Source: Oribacterium sp. KHPX15
Lineage (GTDB): Bacteria; Bacillota; Clostridia; Lachnospirales; Lachnospiraceae
Direction of reading: 5' to 3'
DNA: 64,000 bases
Assembly (NCBI RefSeq): GCF_900107835.1
Contig: NZ_FNRG01000014.1
Span: forward strand, 1 to 64,000
Positions 8,644 to 16,671 of the stretch are shown piece by piece. The translations under genes were made by a program, and so were the position numbers. The notes below the pieces were generated by a model. It searched no databases and was not told the origin of the DNA. It worked only from the letters and a program-made list of their open reading frames with translations. Position 1 is the first letter of the stretch; each line of letters begins with the position of its first letter.

Positions 8644-9733
8644 GGTAAAGAGCTTAACTAAAAAATATGATTCGGTGACACCGCTGAGAGACGTGAGTTT
8701 CAATGTAAATGAAGGTGACGTTATCGCGGTGATCGGGCCTTCCGGTACCGGAAAGTCAACCCTGATACGATGCCTCAATATGCTGGAGAAACCCACCGGT
8801 GGTCAGATAATATTTGACGGTGAAGAAATTACCGCACGGGGCTATGACATCAGAAAAGCCAGAATGAAAATGGGCATGGTGTTCCAGTCCTTCAATCTGT
8901 TTGGGCACCTTACTGTTATTGAGAATCTGATGCTTGCTCCCATGGATCTTCTTGGGAAGAGCAAGCAGGAGGCCTATGATAAGGGCATGGAATATCTCCG
9001 TCGTGTGGGAATGGCGGATAAGGCCCTGAGTTACCCCGATGAGCTTTCAGGTGGACAGAAGCAGAGAGTTGCCATCGCCAGAACTCTGTGCATGGATCCC
9101 GAGGTGATTTTGCTGGATGAGCCAACAAGTGCTCTGGATCCCACCATGGTTTCCGAGGTGCAGGCGGTTATCAGGGATCTCTCCAAGAGCGGAAAGACCA
9201 TGATGATAGTTACCCATGAAATGAATTTCGCACGGGCAATTTCAAACAGGGTATTCTATATGGACGGGGAGGGCATTTACGAAGAAGGCACTCCCGAGGA
9301 GATTTTCGAGCATCCGAAGAAGGAGAATACCAGAAGATTTATCAGAAGACTGAAGGTTTTCGAGGCTGTGATCGACAGCAGGGATTATGATTTTATTAAC
9401 TTTGGAGCGGAGCTTGACAGATATCTCCTTCAGAATGATGTGAAGTCCTCAGAGAAGAACCGCATTCGTCTCACTATAGAGGAGACAGTGCAGCAGATAC
9501 TCCTTCCAAGGTATCCTGATCCTGACATCCACGTGGCAGTGGAGTACTCCATGCAGGATGATAGCACAGAAATCACTTTTACCTATGGTGGAGAAAAATT
9601 CGACATCAGAGATACGGACAATGAGCTGTCACTTTCCATGGTCGAGAATTCGTCAGAAAAAATAGAATACAGCTTTGACGAAGGGGAAGAGCGGGCAAAC
9701 GAGGTGAAGGTTTGGGTTAAGAAGACAGAATGA
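8636..9733 (+). CDS. Polar amino acid ABC transporter ATPase with extra C-terminal domain
   Basis: Residues 1-240 are a GlnQ-type ATPase that powers the adjacent permease. It has Walker A GPSGTGKST, a Q loop, signature LSGGQKQRVAIAR, Walker B VILLDEPTSALDP and an H-loop THE. The usual length is about 240; here about 125 further residues follow. This tail (IRLTIEETVQQILLP, then a beta-rich stretch with TYGGEKFD) resembles GHKL/RsbW-type ATPase folds, but I could not verify that. The last 417 bp are duplicated at 26301-26717. Its start overlaps the permease gene by 8 bases; GGGGGTG precedes the ATG. It ends the first cobalamin block. Confidence 0.88.
   Translation: MIEVKSLTKKYDSVTPLRDVSFNVNEGDVIAVIGPSGTGKSTLIRCLNMLEKPTGGQIIFDGEEITARGYDIRKARMKMGMVFQSFNLFGHLTVIENLMLAPMDLLGKSKQEAYDKGMEYLRRVGMADKALSYPDELSGGQKQRVAIARTLCMDPEVILLDEPTSALDPTMVSEVQAVIRDLSKSGKTMMIVTHEMNFARAISNRVFYMDGEGIYEEGTPEEIFEHPKKENTRRFIRRLKVFEAVIDSRDYDFINFGAELDRYLLQNDVKSSEKNRIRLTIEETVQQILLPRYPDPDIHVAVEYSMQDDSTEITFTYGGEKFDIRDTDNELSLSMVENSSEKIEYSFDEGEERANEVKVWVKKTE
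9317..9733 (+). repeat. 417-bp direct repeat, copy A (3' end of ABC ATPase gene)
   Basis: It aligns without gaps to 26301-26717 (offset 16,984 bp) with 33 mismatches by hand count, about 92% identity. Identity is uneven. Two blocks, 9370-9507 and 9533-9652, are perfect, while the last 81 bp differ at 22 positions. It marks the left border of the glycan island. Confidence 0.9.
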
Positions 9734-9751
9734 TTAAAGCTTGAAAATACA

Positions 9752-10942
9752 ATGATAAACGAAAAAAAGGATTGCGGAAAAAAATATAGGAAACATGTTT
9801 TTTGCATAGGCAGTAAAGGAATTCCGGCTCAATACGGGGGATTTGAGACCTTCATGGAAAATCTGACCTTGCATAAAAAAAGTGATGAGATTACATATCA
9901 TGTAGCACATATTTCAGATAATAATGAGGTATTTGACTATAACGGTGCAAGATGCTTTAATGTGAGAGTACCTGATATAGGAGCCGGAAAAGCTGTCATT
10001 TATGATGTAAAGGCACTTTTCAGAAGTATCAGTTATTGTGAAAAAAGAAAGCATATAGAAAGCCCTGTATTCTTTATCATGGCCTGCAGGATAGGACCTT
10101 TCATGAAATTTCTGAAAAAAAGGATCGAAAAACTTGGAGGCACGGTAGTACTTAATCCGGACGGACATGATTGGGCAAGAGCCAAGTGGTCAAGACCTGT
10201 AAGAGCGTACTGGAAACTATCTGAAAAGCTCATGGTGAAACATGCTGATATGATAGTATGTGACAGCAGGGAGATAGAGAAGTATATCGTAGAGAAGTAC
10301 AAAAAGTATAAGCCTGCAACATGCTTTGTCCCATATGGTGCGGATACAGGTAAATCTATACTGAAGGATGATGACCGGAGATATATAAGTTGGCTTGACA
10401 GTACCGGTACTCGTCCCGGAGAGTATTATCTGGTTGTTGCAAGACTTGTTGAGGAAAACAACTTTGACATCATAATCAAGGAGTTTATAGAGTCAACATC
10501 AGCCAAGAAGCTTATCATAATATCAACGATGAACAGAAAACTCTATAAGAAACTTGACGAGAGATTTCATATCAAAGCTGTTCATAATGTCAGGATAATC
10601 CCGCCTGTCTATGATAAGGAGCTTGTGAAGAAAATAAGAGAGAATGCCTTTGCCAATATTCACGGTCATGAAGTCGGAGGCACAAATCCATCTCTTTTGG
10701 AGGCACTCTCATACACGGAACTGAATCTTGTATATGATGTTAAGTACAATAGGGAAGTAGCACAGGATGCAGCGGTTTACTGGAATAAAGATGTTGGAAA
10801 TCTTGCTGATGTAATAAATAGGGTAGAAAACATGGACATTGCTACACGAGAGAACTATGCAAAAAAGAGCAATGACAGAATCAGTTCAGAGTATACATGG
10901 GAGATGGTTGTAAACAAATATGAGAAACTATTCATGCCCTGA
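9752..10942 (+). CDS. Glycosyltransferase, DUF1972 plus GT1/GT4 (rhamnosyltransferase-like)
   Basis: This 396-residue cytoplasmic glycosyltransferase probably adds an early sugar to a lipid-linked glycan. The N terminus (about 15-170) carries the DUF1972 signature CIGSKGIPAQYGGFETF, found in RgpA/Cps-type rhamnosyl- and galactosyltransferases. The C-terminal half is GT-B ('HEVGGTNPSLLEAL' is the donor-binding E-x7-E-like region). A weak ribosome site precedes the ATG. It starts 18 bases after copy A of the direct repeat and is the first gene of the polysaccharide cluster. The base composition is visibly more AT-rich than that of the cobalamin genes, which suggests transfer. Sugar specificity cannot be read from sequence. 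Confidence 0.85.
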   Translation: MINEKKDCGKKYRKHVFCIGSKGIPAQYGGFETFMENLTLHKKSDEITYHVAHISDNNEVFDYNGARCFNVRVPDIGAGKAVIYDVKALFRSISYCEKRKHIESPVFFIMACRIGPFMKFLKKRIEKLGGTVVLNPDGHDWARAKWSRPVRAYWKLSEKLMVKHADMIVCDSREIEKYIVEKYKKYKPATCFVPYGADTGKSILKDDDRRYISWLDSTGTRPGEYYLVVARLVEENNFDIIIKEFIESTSAKKLIIISTMNRKLYKKLDERFHIKAVHNVRIIPPVYDKELVKKIRENAFANIHGHEVGGTNPSLLEALSYTELNLVYDVKYNREVAQDAAVYWNKDVGNLADVINRVENMDIATRENYAKKSNDRISSEYTWEMVVNKYEKLFMP

Positions 10943-11000
10943 GGTTTTACCAAAAATGGATGAAACAAATATGTAAAAATATAATGAGGAAAATACAATT

Positions 11001-12101
11001 GTGAGAATAGGGATAGATGCACATATGCTCGGCGATGAGTCAGGCGGAAACGAAAGCTTTTATGACGGCATAATAAAAGCAATGAAGCCTGATCCTGAGG
11101 ATACATATATACTATTTATAAAAAAAGAATTATCAAATATACCTTATGAGCATAATTATATTACGATTCGATATAAAAGCAACAGCGCATTTGTCAGAAC
11201 ATATATAGAGCTTCCTCTGTTGTGTATAAAATATCGTCTCGATCTGCTGCATACTCAGTATTATGTGCCTTTTTTGAGACCATGCAAGGTGCTGGTCACG
11301 ATCCATGATATCAGTTTTGAGCATTTCAGGAAATTCTTTTCGAGAACAGAATGGCTAAAGGACAAGATACTTGTTCGTCATGCGGCTAAAAAGGCTTCAA
11401 GGATAGTGACAGTTTCGGAATTTTCTGCAGATGATATTTCTGAAGTCTATGGTATTAGCAGAGATAAAATCAGCGTGGTATATAACGCTGCGGGCAGCGA
11501 ATTCAGAAAACTTTCTAAAGAACGGCTGCAGCAGCTTAATGTAAGGAACAAATATTCAATAGGTGATGAACCTTATGTTATGTTTGTGGGCAACAGACAC
11601 CCAAGGAAAAATCTGAAAAGGCTATTTAAAGCATTTCTTGAATATAAGAAAACGGCAGGAACAGGATTAAAGCTTGTAATAGTAGGGAAAAAAGCCTGGA
11701 AGGATGATGAGGCTGCATATATATCCGAGGAGGACATGAAAAGCATCATCCTGACGGGGTACGTCAAAAGAGAGAATCTTGTTGGGCTTTTAAATGAAGC
11801 GGAGGGACTTATCTACCCTTCGCTTTTTGAAGGCTTTGGTATACCTCCGTTGGAGGCGCTCAGATGTGGTACCAGGGTGGCTGTATCAGATATCGAAGTG
11901 ATGCATGAGGTACTGGGTGACAGCGCTATTTATTTTGACCCTAAGGATATAGGTTCAATAGTAAAGGGGATAGAGGAACTTCTCAAAAAAGAAGGTATTT
12001 CTTTAATGAGGGGGGGTGCGGAAGAAACTCCGCACTACAGTTGGGAAACAGAGGCTGAAAAGCTTAAGGATATATATAAGAAAATGTGTATTAAAAGATG
12101 A
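11001..12101 (+). CDS. GT4-family glycosyltransferase
   Basis: This 366-residue GT-B enzyme starts with MRIGIDAHMLG..GG, typical of mannosyl/rhamnosyltransferases acting on polyprenyl-linked glycans. The acceptor-side motif VTVHDISF-like (TIHDISFEHF), VSEFSADDI and the donor-site stretch YPSLFEGFGIPPLEAL with the conserved E-x7-E are all present. Translation begins at GTG (11001) preceded by AGGAAA. An ATG overlap (ATGA) links it to the next glycosyltransferase. It probably extends the main chain of the exported glycan; linkage and sugar are not predictable here. Confidence 0.88.
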   Translation: MRIGIDAHMLGDESGGNESFYDGIIKAMKPDPEDTYILFIKKELSNIPYEHNYITIRYKSNSAFVRTYIELPLLCIKYRLDLLHTQYYVPFLRPCKVLVTIHDISFEHFRKFFSRTEWLKDKILVRHAAKKASRIVTVSEFSADDISEVYGISRDKISVVYNAAGSEFRKLSKERLQQLNVRNKYSIGDEPYVMFVGNRHPRKNLKRLFKAFLEYKKTAGTGLKLVIVGKKAWKDDEAAYISEEDMKSIILTGYVKRENLVGLLNEAEGLIYPSLFEGFGIPPLEALRCGTRVAVSDIEVMHEVLGDSAIYFDPKDIGSIVKGIEELLKKEGISLMRGGAEETPHYSWETEAEKLKDIYKKMCIKR

Positions 12102-14140
12102 ATGGTGATATAGCTAGAAACGTTACAGTTGTGATACCGGTGTATGATGATTGGGATACATTGAAACGATGCATAGAATCGTTAAAAAAACATTTGGATA
12201 CAAGACATAAAGTAATTCTCATCAATGACAAAGGGCCTGATTGGGAGTATCTGGAAAACAAAATCATAGAAGAAATAAGCAATTCTGCAAATTTTGTATA
12301 TGAAGCAAATGCCGATAATATGGGATTTGTTAAGACTTGCAACAGAGCAGTCTACGAACTTGACAAAACAGATAATGATATCCTGCTACTTAATTCTGAT
12401 ACGGAGGTCACAGAAGGTTTTTTGGAGGAAATGCTTCAGGTACTTTATATTACAGAGAAGCATGGAGTGGTCTGCCCTCGCAGCAATTGTGCTACCATTT
12501 ACACAATTCCTTCCAATAAAAAAGCCTCTCATGAACTGAAACCCGAAGAATCCTTTAGGGTCTATGAACTTGTAAAGGGTATGTTGCCACGTTACAGTGT
12601 GATGCCAACCGGAGTAGGATTTGCATTTTTGATCAAGCGAAAACTGATTAAAACCTATGGACTTTTTGATGAGATATATAGTCCCGGATACAATGAAGAA
12701 AATGATTTTTGTATGCGGATCAATCAGTATGGTTACAGTGTGCTTGCTGCAAACAGGGCATTTGTATATCATTATGAATCCAGGAGCTTTGGATCCAGAA
12801 GAAATGAATTGGATTTTAAGCATAACGAATATCTGGTAAAAAGGTACCCTTATTATCCAACGATTATTTCGATGTACCAAAAACATCAGATTGATCCGAT
12901 AGATTATTTTGCTGACTTAATTGGTGAACTCTATCCTAAAAAACGTGTTTTGATAGATCTGTACGAAGTTCCAAACGCATATAACGGAACAGCACAGTAT
13001 GGATTAAGTTTCCTTCAAAGTTTTTACAGGTTATACAGTGAAAAATATGAGATTGCAATACTGACCAATGAAGCAGCAGATAAGTTTCATGGGATAAGCA
13101 GGAAATACTCTGATGTATATCATCCGGACAATATAGTGGGTACATTTGATATAGCATATACTCCGTCTCAGATCATAAATAGTACACACTGGCATTTGCT
13201 GAATCGTGGTTGTCTTAAATACGTATTCTGCATGCAGGATATCATCAGTATACGTAGTAACTATCTTCTAGTGGATGATTGGGAAAGGGAGTCTATATTT
13301 GAACAGTCTATCCAATACGCTGATGGTATTGTATTTATAAGCGATTTTTCGGAAGAAGAAACACGTACGTATTTTAACCGTATATTTGATTCCGGAAACA
13401 TTAAGACACAGGTTGTTTATCATGGAAGATTTTTTGACAACGAAAAGGAAATTGATACTCAATCGAAGCTCCCATTCGATGACTATGTGGTGGTTATAGG
13501 CAATCACTATAAACACAAAAACCTGATTAATGTGCTTCCTGAATTAAAAAACATAAAACGTAACTTTATCGTGATTGGTAATGCATACACCGGTATGGTT
13601 ACTGATAACATATATGGATATCAGACCGGAAATCTCAGTAATGAATTCCTGAGACTGCTTTACAGGAATTGCAGGGCAATATTGTTTCCAAGTGTATATG
13701 AAGGATTTGGTTTGCCAATTCTTACGGCTATTGATTTTGGGAAGCCTATAGTTGTTAAAGATAATGAACTGAATCGGGAGCTTATTGAATACTTTGATCA
13801 TGATGGAAAATTTGTAGTCACATTCAACAGTATAGATGAAATAGACAGCTGTATAGAGAAAGCATTGACCATCAATATTACAGATTCTCCAAATGATATA
13901 TGTAACAGAAGTTGGGATGATGTAGCTGAGGATGTAGATAAGATGCTTCAGTCTGTGTTATCAGAAAAGATTGACGTAAACAGACTCTATGAAAGATGGA
14001 GGAGAGTCATGTACGATTCCAACATTCATAGATGCTATGTGAACTATACAGATTCTACAGATAGTCTGGAAAGAATCAAGAGCAGATTGAGGAAACATCC
14101 ACGGTTGTATAATTTTTTGAAGAGAATAAAAAATGTCTAA
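12098..14140 (+). CDS. Two-domain glycosyltransferase, GT2 plus GT4
   Basis: This 680-residue protein carries two glycosyltransferase modules, so it may build a disaccharide unit. Residues about 5-240 are GT-A/GT2: VVIPVYDDWDTLKRCIESL, the metal-binding LLNSDTEV, and the acceptor segment GYNEENDFCMR with HYESRSFG. Residues about 280-620 are GT-B/GT4, ending in FPSVYEGFGLPILTAI, with FISDFSEEETRTYF as inter-domain part. Its start overlaps the preceding stop (ATGA), and its stop overlaps the start of the methyltransferase gene by 8 bases, which places it in a tightly coupled operon. The C terminus (RLRKHPRLYNFLKRIKNV) is basic and could touch the membrane. Confidence 0.88.
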   Translation: MNGDIARNVTVVIPVYDDWDTLKRCIESLKKHLDTRHKVILINDKGPDWEYLENKIIEEISNSANFVYEANADNMGFVKTCNRAVYELDKTDNDILLLNSDTEVTEGFLEEMLQVLYITEKHGVVCPRSNCATIYTIPSNKKASHELKPEESFRVYELVKGMLPRYSVMPTGVGFAFLIKRKLIKTYGLFDEIYSPGYNEENDFCMRINQYGYSVLAANRAFVYHYESRSFGSRRNELDFKHNEYLVKRYPYYPTIISMYQKHQIDPIDYFADLIGELYPKKRVLIDLYEVPNAYNGTAQYGLSFLQSFYRLYSEKYEIAILTNEAADKFHGISRKYSDVYHPDNIVGTFDIAYTPSQIINSTHWHLLNRGCLKYVFCMQDIISIRSNYLLVDDWERESIFEQSIQYADGIVFISDFSEEETRTYFNRIFDSGNIKTQVVYHGRFFDNEKEIDTQSKLPFDDYVVVIGNHYKHKNLINVLPELKNIKRNFIVIGNAYTGMVTDNIYGYQTGNLSNEFLRLLYRNCRAILFPSVYEGFGLPILTAIDFGKPIVVKDNELNRELIEYFDHDGKFVVTFNSIDEIDSCIEKALTINITDSPNDICNRSWDDVAEDVDKMLQSVLSEKIDVNRLYERWRRVMYDSNIHRCYVNYTDSTDSLERIKSRLRKHPRLYNFLKRIKNV

Positions 14141-15698
14141 ATATAATTTTGAAATGGATCTGTCTCAGCAGACATCCACAGGAATGATTGTCCAAAAGTT
14201 AAAACACGGGATGAACGTGCTTGAGTTTGGTTGTGCACATGGCAGGATGACCCGCTATATGAAAGAAGTGTTGGATTGTGCTGTATATATTGTGGAATAT
14301 GATATTGAAGCTTACGAAAGCGCGATCAAATACGCTAAAGATGGTGTCTGCGGGGATATTCAGAAATATGAATGGGTAACGAAATTCAAAGATATAAGAT
14401 TTGATGCAATATTATTCGCTGATGTACTGGAACACCTTACTGAACCGGTCAAAGTACTTAAGATTGCCGGAAATATGCTTGCAGAGGATGGAAAGGTATT
14501 TATCTCTATACCAAATATTACTCACAATGACATAATTCTTAAATCATATATGGACCGATTTGACTATACAGATATTGGTCTTTTGGACAATACCCATGTG
14601 CATTTTTGGGGGCTTGAAAACCTTGAAGATTTCGCCAGAGACTCGGATCTCTATTTAAAAACAGTTGAGGCTACATATACAGAGACAGGATTAACAGAGC
14701 AGTTTAGAGGAAAGGAACTTAAATCATCGCTGTTGCTTTTGAATATTCTTAATGAGCGTAAAGCCGGACAGGTATATCAGTTCATCATCACTATGCAGAA
14801 AAGTCCTGTGGACGTTTCAGATGATAAGTATCATTTGAAGAAGCCTTACGTATATAGCCATATTTATCTAGACAGGGGAGAAGGGTTTAATGAAAGGGAT
14901 ATTATACCTGTTAAAGCGTTGTTTTCAAAAAATGGTGCTTATTATGTGAATTATAGAATTGATGATACTATTAATCTCCGATGTATCAGATTTGATCCTG
15001 TTGAGTTACAGGGCTGTTACTTGAAGTACCTTCATGTCAGACAGGGAACAAAAGAGCTTTCACCACAATTTTCCGATTCCGTTGATATTGGGGAAGAAGT
15101 CCTGATTAAAGGAAATGATCCTCAGGTTACAATTACATTAGATGGAAGCGGAGAACCGGTTTCGATTGATTCTGAATTTATTTTATTGGGGGAAGAGTAC
15201 ATTAATTCTACTGAACGTGGGATATCAGAGTTAGCGAAACAAGTGAATGAATATGTAAGCCAATTGAACGAGCGTGAAAAGATAATCAATGACTTAGAAA
15301 CCCGGTTCAATAAAAGTGAAGAAGAATATAGGAATTGTATCAATAATCTGGAAAGACAGATATCTGATAATTTGTCCAAATATAATAAAGAAATGAATGA
15401 CATTAGTCATGCCTATGAGCAAGAGAAAAAAATCATACAAGATGCGGCAGAAGAAGAGTCTATGAAGCTGAGAAAACAACTTGATGAAAAGATTATTCTT
15501 TTAGGTTCATATCAGGCACTTGCAGATAGTAAGGATACTTATATTGTTGAATTGGATAGAATCATTGATCAAAGAAATGCAAGAATTAAGGAACTTGATC
15601 AGGCGGTAGAGCATTACAGAAAGTATCCGGGAATACGGCTTGTCAGATTTATCGGAAGGATACTTAGGGGAATCAAAAGAAGGATAGTGGGACGGTAA
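14133..15698 (+). CDS. Methyltransferase with coiled coil and basic amphipathic tail (WbdD-like architecture)
   Basis: This 521-residue protein has three parts. Residues about 1-190 are a SAM-dependent methyltransferase (LEFGCAHGRMTRYM; post-motif ADVLEHLTEP). Residues about 220-350 look beta-rich and are unrecognised. Residues about 355-490 are a long predicted coiled coil rich in Glu/Lys/Gln heptads, ending in a basic amphipathic helix (PGIRLVRFIGRILRGIKRR) fit for membrane binding. In E. coli O8/O9a, WbdD combines a chain-capping methyltransferase, a coiled-coil ruler and a membrane helix, working with Wzm/Wzt. The immediate downstream genes here are Wzm and Wzt. I infer a chain-terminating or length-setting role; there is no sequence proof and no kinase domain is seen. 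Confidence 0.75.
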   Translation: MSKYNFEMDLSQQTSTGMIVQKLKHGMNVLEFGCAHGRMTRYMKEVLDCAVYIVEYDIEAYESAIKYAKDGVCGDIQKYEWVTKFKDIRFDAILFADVLEHLTEPVKVLKIAGNMLAEDGKVFISIPNITHNDIILKSYMDRFDYTDIGLLDNTHVHFWGLENLEDFARDSDLYLKTVEATYTETGLTEQFRGKELKSSLLLLNILNERKAGQVYQFIITMQKSPVDVSDDKYHLKKPYVYSHIYLDRGEGFNERDIIPVKALFSKNGAYYVNYRIDDTINLRCIRFDPVELQGCYLKYLHVRQGTKELSPQFSDSVDIGEEVLIKGNDPQVTITLDGSGEPVSIDSEFILLGEEYINSTERGISELAKQVNEYVSQLNEREKIINDLETRFNKSEEEYRNCINNLERQISDNLSKYNKEMNDISHAYEQEKKIIQDAAEEESMKLRKQLDEKIILLGSYQALADSKDTYIVELDRIIDQRNARIKELDQAVEHYRKYPGIRLVRFIGRILRGIKRRIVGR

Positions 15699-15699
15699 T

Positions 15700-16662
15700 A
15701 TGAAAAAAAAGAAGATAATCGCAGCACTAATTATAGTAACGGCTGCAGTTATTGCCAATGTATTTCTGGCTTTCAGGATATATGACAAATTAAGTATGTA
15801 TGTAAACATATTTTTATGCCTGGTGACAGATACTCTCGGGGTATATTGCTTAAGTAATATCGAAACATTGTTCAGAGTGCCACTGGATATTTACAGAAGC
15901 AGAGATATGTTTTGGGATCTTGTCAAAAATGATTTTCAGGCGAGATTTGTAGGCAGTATTTTTGGAGTGGTTTGGGCTTTTATAAATCCTGTTATTACAC
16001 TTCTTCTTTACTGGTTTGTGTTCCAGATAGGACTGCGTGCGGGTGATGTAGGGGATTATCCCTTTATATTATTCTTAATGTCAGGACTGATTCCCTGGTT
16101 TTATGTTCAGGAGGCTCTAAATGGTGGCGCCTCCTCACTTCTTGAATACTCTTACCTTGTAAAAAAAATGGTGTTTAATGTGGGGATACTTCCGGTACTC
16201 AAGGTTGCCTCAGCTCTTTTTGTACATGCATTTTTTCTTGGAGCACTGATAGTAATCGCATGTATGTATGGAATAGGTATCGACTTATATATATTTCAGA
16301 TATTCTATTATATTTTTTGCTCTGCCTTCTTTATCCTGGGGTTATCATATTTTACCGCTGCCTGTACAGCATTTTTTAAAGATATGACGCAGGTTATAAA
16401 TATCGTGCTTATGATTGGAACATGGATTACACCTATTATGTGGAATGCAGAAAACACATTGCCTCCAATGATGCATAAAATTTTCAGACTTAATCCTTTC
16501 TACTATATCGTTGATGGATTCAGAGATGTGATTCTTTTCAAGAAATGGTTTTGGGATAAACCGGTTTGGACTACTTACTTCTGGATAGTAGCAATTGTTG
16601 TATATATTGGTGGAGTAAAATTCTTTAACAGATTAAAAGTGCATTTTCCAGATGTATTGTAG
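15700..16662 (+). CDS. Polysaccharide ABC exporter permease (Wzm/TagG type) with extra N-terminal helices
   Basis: This 320-residue integral membrane protein exports lipid-linked glycan with the adjacent ATPase. The ABC2 membrane core begins near residue 70 (LVKNDFQARFVGSIFGVVWAFINP, the cytoplasmic gate region) and continues with about six helices. The C-terminal loop 'LNPFYYIVDGFRDVILFKKW' is characteristic of the family. Compared with the usual length of about 260, there are roughly 65 additional N-terminal residues with two predicted membrane helices, an unusual extension. It starts 1 base after the methyltransferase stop and lies 9 bases before wzt. Confidence 0.9.
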   Translation: MKKKKIIAALIIVTAAVIANVFLAFRIYDKLSMYVNIFLCLVTDTLGVYCLSNIETLFRVPLDIYRSRDMFWDLVKNDFQARFVGSIFGVVWAFINPVITLLLYWFVFQIGLRAGDVGDYPFILFLMSGLIPWFYVQEALNGGASSLLEYSYLVKKMVFNVGILPVLKVASALFVHAFFLGALIVIACMYGIGIDLYIFQIFYYIFCSAFFILGLSYFTAACTAFFKDMTQVINIVLMIGTWITPIMWNAENTLPPMMHKIFRLNPFYYIVDGFRDVILFKKWFWDKPVWTTYFWIVAIVVYIGGVKFFNRLKVHFPDVL

Positions 16663-16671
16663 GAGATATTA

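Noticed and set aside
9317-9733. Phage attachment site
   Set aside because: A 417-bp repeat with uneven identity is far longer than an att core, and no integrase is present.
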